From the NCBI RefSeq assembly GCF_029626105.1, contig NZ_JARUBH010000009.1, positions 7,000,011-7,064,010 of the forward strand: a stretch of DNA of 64,000 bases, read 5' to 3'. The notes under the pieces are model-generated. The model was not told the origin of the DNA. It saw only the letters and a program-made list of their open reading frames with translations, and did no database searches. Below, piece by piece: positions 60,133 through 64,000 of the stretch (positions within the stretch are counted from its first letter, which is position 1; every line of letters begins with the position of its first letter). The DNA is from Solwaraspora sp. WMMD792 (GTDB lineage Bacteria > Actinomycetota > Actinomycetes > Mycobacteriales > Micromonosporaceae). A program made the position numbers and the translations under genes.

Positions 60133-60959
60133 CCGTGACCGCGCCGCCCGCCGTCAGCCGGCGACGTCGCCGCACCGACCGGCGGCCGCCGGTCTTCCTC
60201 GCCCTGCCCGCCCTGGCCGGACTGGCCTTCCTGACGCTGCCGCTGGCCGGCCTGCTGCTGCGTACCCCGTGGGGGCAGCTGCCGGCCCGGCTCACCGCGC
60301 CCGGCGTCCTCGACGCGCTTCGGCTGTCGCTGCTCACCGCCACCGCCGCCACCGTCCTGTGCCTGCTGCTCGGCGTACCGCTGGCCTGGCTGCTGGCCCG
60401 CACCCGGTTTCCCGGCCGGGGTCTGATCCGCGCCCTGGTCACCGTGCCGCTGGTGCTACCGCCGGTGGTCGGCGGCGTCGCGCTGCTGCTCGTCTACGGC
60501 CGGCGCGGCCTGGTCGGCGGCTGGCTGGACAGCGCATTCGGGGTGACCCTGCCGTTCACCACCACCGCCGTCGTGCTCGCCGAAGCGTTCGTTGCCATGC
60601 CGTTCCTGATCATCGCGGTCGAGGGCGCGCTGCGCGGTGCCGACCCCCGATACGAGGAGGCCGCCGCCACCCTCGGGGCCAGCCGGTGGACCACGTTCCG
60701 CCGGGTCACCCTGCCGATGGTCGGCCCCGGGATCGCCGCCGGTTCAGTGCTGTGCTGGGCGCGGGCGCTCGGTGAGTTCGGCGCCACCATCACCTTCGCC
60801 GGCAACTTCCCCGGCCGTACGCAGACCATGCCGCTCGCCGTCTACCTCGCCCTGGAGCAGGACCTCGACGCCGCGATCGTGTTGAGCCTGCTGCTGCTGA
60901 CCGTCTCCGTGGTGATCCTCGCCGGGCTGCGCGACCGCTGGGTCGGTGGTCTGCGGTGA
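60129..60959 (+). CDS. modB: Molybdate ABC transporter permease
   Basis: A 276-residue permease with about six membrane helices. LRLSLLTATAATVLCLLLGVPLAWLLART opens the transport domain, and the coupling motif EAAATLGASRWTTFRRVTLPM is in place, followed by GEFGATITFAGNFPGRTQTMPLAVY, the ModB signature. GTGA overlaps at both ends; a second GTG at 60135 is possible. Confidence 0.94.
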   Translation: MTVTAPPAVSRRRRRTDRRPPVFLALPALAGLAFLTLPLAGLLLRTPWGQLPARLTAPGVLDALRLSLLTATAATVLCLLLGVPLAWLLARTRFPGRGLIRALVTVPLVLPPVVGGVALLLVYGRRGLVGGWLDSAFGVTLPFTTTAVVLAEAFVAMPFLIIAVEGALRGADPRYEEAAATLGASRWTTFRRVTLPMVGPGIAAGSVLCWARALGEFGATITFAGNFPGRTQTMPLAVYLALEQDLDAAIVLSLLLLTVSVVILAGLRDRWVGGLR

Positions 60960-62152
60960 CCACCCGGCGACGGGCCGACGACCCCGTCCCCGACCCGGGG
61001 CCGGCGGCGGCGCTCGACGCGCATCTGGTGGTCCGCCGCGCCGGGTTCACCCTCGACCTGCGGCTGACCGTCGCCGCCGGGGAGGTGGTCGCGCTGCTCG
61101 GGCCCAACGGCGCCGGCAAGACCACGGCGCTGCGGGCCCTCGCCGGACTGCAGCCGCTGCACGCCGGCCACCTGCGCCTCGGCGACCGGACGCTGGACCA
61201 GCCGGACACGGGGTTGCTGATGGCACCGGAGCACCGGCCGATCGGCGTGGTCTTCCAGGACTATCTGCTGTTTCCGCACCTGACCGCGCTGGACAACGTG
61301 GCGTTCGGGCCGCGTAGCCACGGCGTGCCGCGTCGCGTCGCGCGCGACACGGCGGCTGGCTGGCTGGACCGGGTCGGGCTGACCGGGCACGCCCGCCGCC
61401 GGCCCCGGGAACTGTCCGGCGGGCAGGCGCAGCGGGTCGCGTTGGCCCGGGCGCTCGCCGTACGCCCGCAACTGCTGCTGCTCGACGAGCCGCTCGCCGC
61501 GCTCGACGCCCGGACCCGCGCGGAGACCCGCGCCCACCTGCGGCAGCACCTCGCCGCGCACACCGGCGTCGCCGTGCTGGTCAGCCACGATCCATTGGAC
61601 GCGATGATGCTCGCCGACCGGCTGGTGATCGTCGAGGACGGCCGGCTGGTGCAGTCGGGTGACGCTGCCACCGTCACCGCCCGCCCGCGCAGCGACTACG
61701 TGGCCCGGCTGGTCGGGCTCAACCTCTACCGGGGCAGCGGGGACGGGACCAGCATCACGCTGCCCGGCGGCTTCCGGCTGGTCGCCGCCGAGCCGCAGCG
61801 CGGCGACGTGTTCGTGGCGTTCCCGCCGTCGGCGGTGGCGCTCTACCGGCAGCGTCCGGACGGCAGCCCGCGCAACTCGTGGCCGGCCACCGTCAGCAGC
61901 GTCGCCCGCAACGGCGACCGGCTGCGGGTCGAGCTGGCCGGGCCGTTACCGGTCGGAGTGGACGTCACCGCGGCGGCGGCCGCCCACCTCGACCTGCGTC
62001 GCGGCGAGCAAGTGTGGGCGACACTCAAGGCGACCGAGGTGGCCGGATATCCGGCGGACCCGGACCGTACGATTCTCGGTGGAAGCCAGGCTTCCGACGG
62101 CAATTCGTCTCCAGGAGGGAATCCAGGTGAGCACCGGGGTCGAGACGCGTGA
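60956..62152 (+). CDS. modC: Molybdate ABC transporter ATP-binding protein
   Basis: A 398-residue ATPase. Walker A GPNGAGKTT (about 45-53), signature LSGGQAQRVALARALA, Walker B LLLLDEPLAALD, and switch SHDPLDA. A C-terminal TOBE domain (about 290-365) has ARNGDRLRVELAGPLPVGVDV and LDLRRGEQVWATLKATEV. The last 20-25 residues are Gly/Ser-rich. The gene overlaps the start of htpG by 26 bases. Confidence 0.93.
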   Translation: MTTRRRADDPVPDPGPAAALDAHLVVRRAGFTLDLRLTVAAGEVVALLGPNGAGKTTALRALAGLQPLHAGHLRLGDRTLDQPDTGLLMAPEHRPIGVVFQDYLLFPHLTALDNVAFGPRSHGVPRRVARDTAAGWLDRVGLTGHARRRPRELSGGQAQRVALARALAVRPQLLLLDEPLAALDARTRAETRAHLRQHLAAHTGVAVLVSHDPLDAMMLADRLVIVEDGRLVQSGDAATVTARPRSDYVARLVGLNLYRGSGDGTSITLPGGFRLVAAEPQRGDVFVAFPPSAVALYRQRPDGSPRNSWPATVSSVARNGDRLRVELAGPLPVGVDVTAAAAAHLDLRRGEQVWATLKATEVAGYPADPDRTILGGSQASDGNSSPGGNPGEHRGRDA

Positions 62153-64000
62153 GTTCCAGGCCGAGGCGCGCCAGCTCTTGCAGCTGATGGTCCATTCGAT
62201 CTACTCGAACAAGGACATCTTCCTGCGCGAGTTGATCTCGAACGCCTCCGACGCGCTGGACAAACTGCGCTTGCAGGCGCTGGTCGACAAGGATCTCGAC
62301 GTCGACACGTCGGACCTGCACATCGAGATCGAGGCCGACCGCGAACAGCGCACCCTCACCGTGCGGGACAACGGCATCGGCATGTCCCGTGACGAGGTGG
62401 TCAGCCTGATCGGCACGATCGCCAAGTCCGGCACGGCCGAGTTGCTGCGCAAGATGAAGGAATCCAAGGAAGCCGCCGCGCAGGAGCTGATCGGGCAGTT
62501 CGGCGTCGGCTTCTACGCCACCTTCATGGTCGCCGACCGGGTCGTGCTGACCACCCGGCGGGCCGGGGAGACCGAGGCGACCCGCTGGGAGTCGTCCGGC
62601 GAGGGCACCTACACCATCGAGACGCTCGACGAGGCGCCTCAGGGCACCACGGTCACCCTGCACCTCAAGCCCGAGGACAAGGACGACCAGCTGCACGACT
62701 ACACCGACGAGTGGAAGATCCGGGAGATCGTCAAGCGGTACTCGGACTTCATCGCCTGGCCGATCCGCACCACCACCGAGCGTCCCGGTGAATCCGACGG
62801 CGAGACCACCAGCGAGGTGGTCACCCTCAACTCGATGAAGGCGCTGTGGGCGCGGCCCCGTTCCGAGGTCACCGACGACGAGTACAAGGAGTTCTACAAG
62901 CACGTCAGCCACGACTGGAACGACCCGCTCGACATCATCCACATGAAGGCCGAAGGCACCTTCGAGTACGAGGCGTTGCTGTTCGTGCCGGCGCAGGCGC
63001 CGTTCGACCTGTTCATGCGGGACGCCCGGCGCGGCGTACAGCTGTACGTCAAGCGCGTATTCATCATGGACGACTGCGAGGCGCTGATTCCGGAGTACCT
63101 CCGGTTCATCAAGGGTGTCGTCGACGCGCAGGACCTGTCGTTGAACATCAGCCGGGAGATCCTGCAGCAGGACCGGCAGATCCAGCTGATCCGGCGCCGG
63201 CTGGTGAAGAAGGTGCTCTCGTCGCTCAAGGAGCTGATGGACAACGACGCCGACCGGTACCGCACGTTCTGGACCCAGCTCGGCCGGGCGGTGAAGGAAG
63301 GCCTGCTCAACGACTACGAGAACCAGCGGGCGATCCTGGACATCTCGTCGTTTGCCTCGACCCACGACCCGGAGCAGCTGACCACCCTGGCCGGGTACAT
63401 CGAGCGGATGAAGGACGGTCAGGAGGACATCTACTACATGACCGGCGAGTCCCGGACGATGATCGAGAACTCGCCGCACATGGAGGCGTTCAAGGCCAAG
63501 GGGTACGAGGTCCTGCTGCTCACCGACCCGGTCGACGAGATGTGGGTCGAGTCGGTCGCCGACTACGACGGCAAGAAGCTGCGGTCGATCGCCAAGGGCC
63601 AGGTCGACCTGGCCGGCGACGACGACACCGCCGAGTCCGACCCGGAGCGGGAACAGCAGAAGGAAACGTACGCCCCGCTGCTGTCCTGGCTGGGCCAGAC
63701 GCTCGACGAGCAGGTCAAGGAGGTACGGCTGTCCACCCGGCTGACCACCTCGCCGGCCTGCCTGGTCGGCGACGCCGCGGACATGACCCCGGCGCTGGAA
63801 CGGATGTACCGGGCGATGGGTCAGGACGGGCCGAAGATCAAGCGGATCCTGGAGCTGAACCCGACCCACCCGCTGGTCACCGGCCTGCGGGAGGCGTACG
63901 GTGCCCGCTCCGACGATCCGGCGCTGGCCGAGACCGCCGAGCTGCTGTACGGCACCGCGCTGCTCGCCGAGGGCGGTGAACTCGACGACCCGGCCCGGTT
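62127..64000 (+). CDS. htpG: Hsp90 chaperone HtpG (cut by the window edge)
   Basis: The first 624 codons of HtpG, reading out of the window. The GHKL ATPase domain has FLRELISNASDALDKLR, the Mg-binding loop VRDNGIGMS and GQFGVGFYATF. The middle domain has SRTMIENSPHMEAFKAKGYE, with the catalytic Arg in NISREILQQDRQ. HtpG folds and remodels stress-sensitive proteins in the cytoplasm. The GTG start has AGGAGG upstream. Unusually, it starts inside the last codons of modC, although the two have unrelated functions. Confidence 0.95.
   Translation, partial: MSTGVETREFQAEARQLLQLMVHSIYSNKDIFLRELISNASDALDKLRLQALVDKDLDVDTSDLHIEIEADREQRTLTVRDNGIGMSRDEVVSLIGTIAKSGTAELLRKMKESKEAAAQELIGQFGVGFYATFMVADRVVLTTRRAGETEATRWESSGEGTYTIETLDEAPQGTTVTLHLKPEDKDDQLHDYTDEWKIREIVKRYSDFIAWPIRTTTERPGESDGETTSEVVTLNSMKALWARPRSEVTDDEYKEFYKHVSHDWNDPLDIIHMKAEGTFEYEALLFVPAQAPFDLFMRDARRGVQLYVKRVFIMDDCEALIPEYLRFIKGVVDAQDLSLNISREILQQDRQIQLIRRRLVKKVLSSLKELMDNDADRYRTFWTQLGRAVKEGLLNDYENQRAILDISSFASTHDPEQLTTLAGYIERMKDGQEDIYYMTGESRTMIENSPHMEAFKAKGYEVLLLTDPVDEMWVESVADYDGKKLRSIAKGQVDLAGDDDTAESDPEREQQKETYAPLLSWLGQTLDEQVKEVRLSTRLTTSPACLVGDAADMTPALERMYRAMGQDGPKIKRILELNPTHPLVTGLREAYGARSDDPALAETAELLYGTALLAEGGELDDPAR

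Noticed and set aside
62025-63869. A 614-codon open frame opposite htpG
   Set aside because: The plus strand is clearly HtpG; the antisense frame is a by-product of high GC3.

Overview
The window is about 64 kb of very high GC DNA with dense genes, many four-base start/stop overlaps (ATGA, GTGA) and frequent GTG starts. The gene families (Scr1-type DUF5753 regulators, DUF574 methyltransferases, F420-dependent oxidoreductases, a SARP regulator, a spore-pigment-like type II PKS) indicate a filamentous actinomycete. The family Micromonosporaceae is my best guess, by inference only.

Layout. 0.1-5 kb: a ParA ATPase with a SAP/Rho_N-like partner, a secreted protein with a lysozyme-like fold, a CobW-family protein without a P-loop behind a candidate Zur box, a decayed response-regulator fragment and a cysteine-free HesB/IscA-like protein. 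5-15 kb: a GGDEF-EAL c-di-GMP enzyme, a DUF574 methyltransferase with a DUF5753 regulator, an F420/PPOX protein, and an ABC exporter operon divergent from a two-component system. 15-20 kb: a co-directional set made of a Crp-type regulator, a class III cyclase-like protein, a STAND-like NTPase with a degenerate P-loop and an SPFH-like coiled-coil protein. The last three are translationally coupled; I think this is an undescribed signalling or conflict module. 20-25 kb: an LCP cell-wall ligase, a small membrane protein, a TPR protein and a secreted PQQ-type sugar dehydrogenase fused to a CBM2.

25-34 kb: a divergent heme-acquisition locus. On the minus strand lie hmuTUV, heme oxygenase and DUF2470; on the plus strand lies a secreted protein joining an HtaA heme-binding domain, a neocarzinostatin-like domain and a WxL-like wall-binding domain, followed by a DUF916 (WxL-partner) protein and a third membrane-anchored surface protein. 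Two DtxR/IdeR-type iron boxes sit between the two arms. 34-47 kb: a ricin-lectin beta-helix protein, an SDR, cobF with two regulators, a TmpL-like adenylation domain/membrane redox fusion with a crotonase, an F420 luciferase-like enzyme, and an HxlR/DinB-like pair that seems to have landed at the end of the PKS cluster.

47-56 kb: a type II PKS cluster on the minus strand (TcmI cyclase, fused AccDA, AccB, AccC, fused ACP-aromatase, cupin, KS-alpha, chain length factor), facing away from a SARP activator. Its content matches whiE-type spore pigment clusters, plus a private acetyl-CoA carboxylase to supply malonyl-CoA. 56-64 kb: a HhH-GPD protein, an ABC exporter, a molybdate operon (HTH-Mop regulator, modABC) with twin operators, and the start of htpG, cut by the window edge.

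Two patterns run across the window. Several genes end in short tandem repeats that duplicate the stop codon (13, 16, 17, 17, 21 and about 10 bp units). A near-identical palindrome occurs twice with a compensatory base-pair change.
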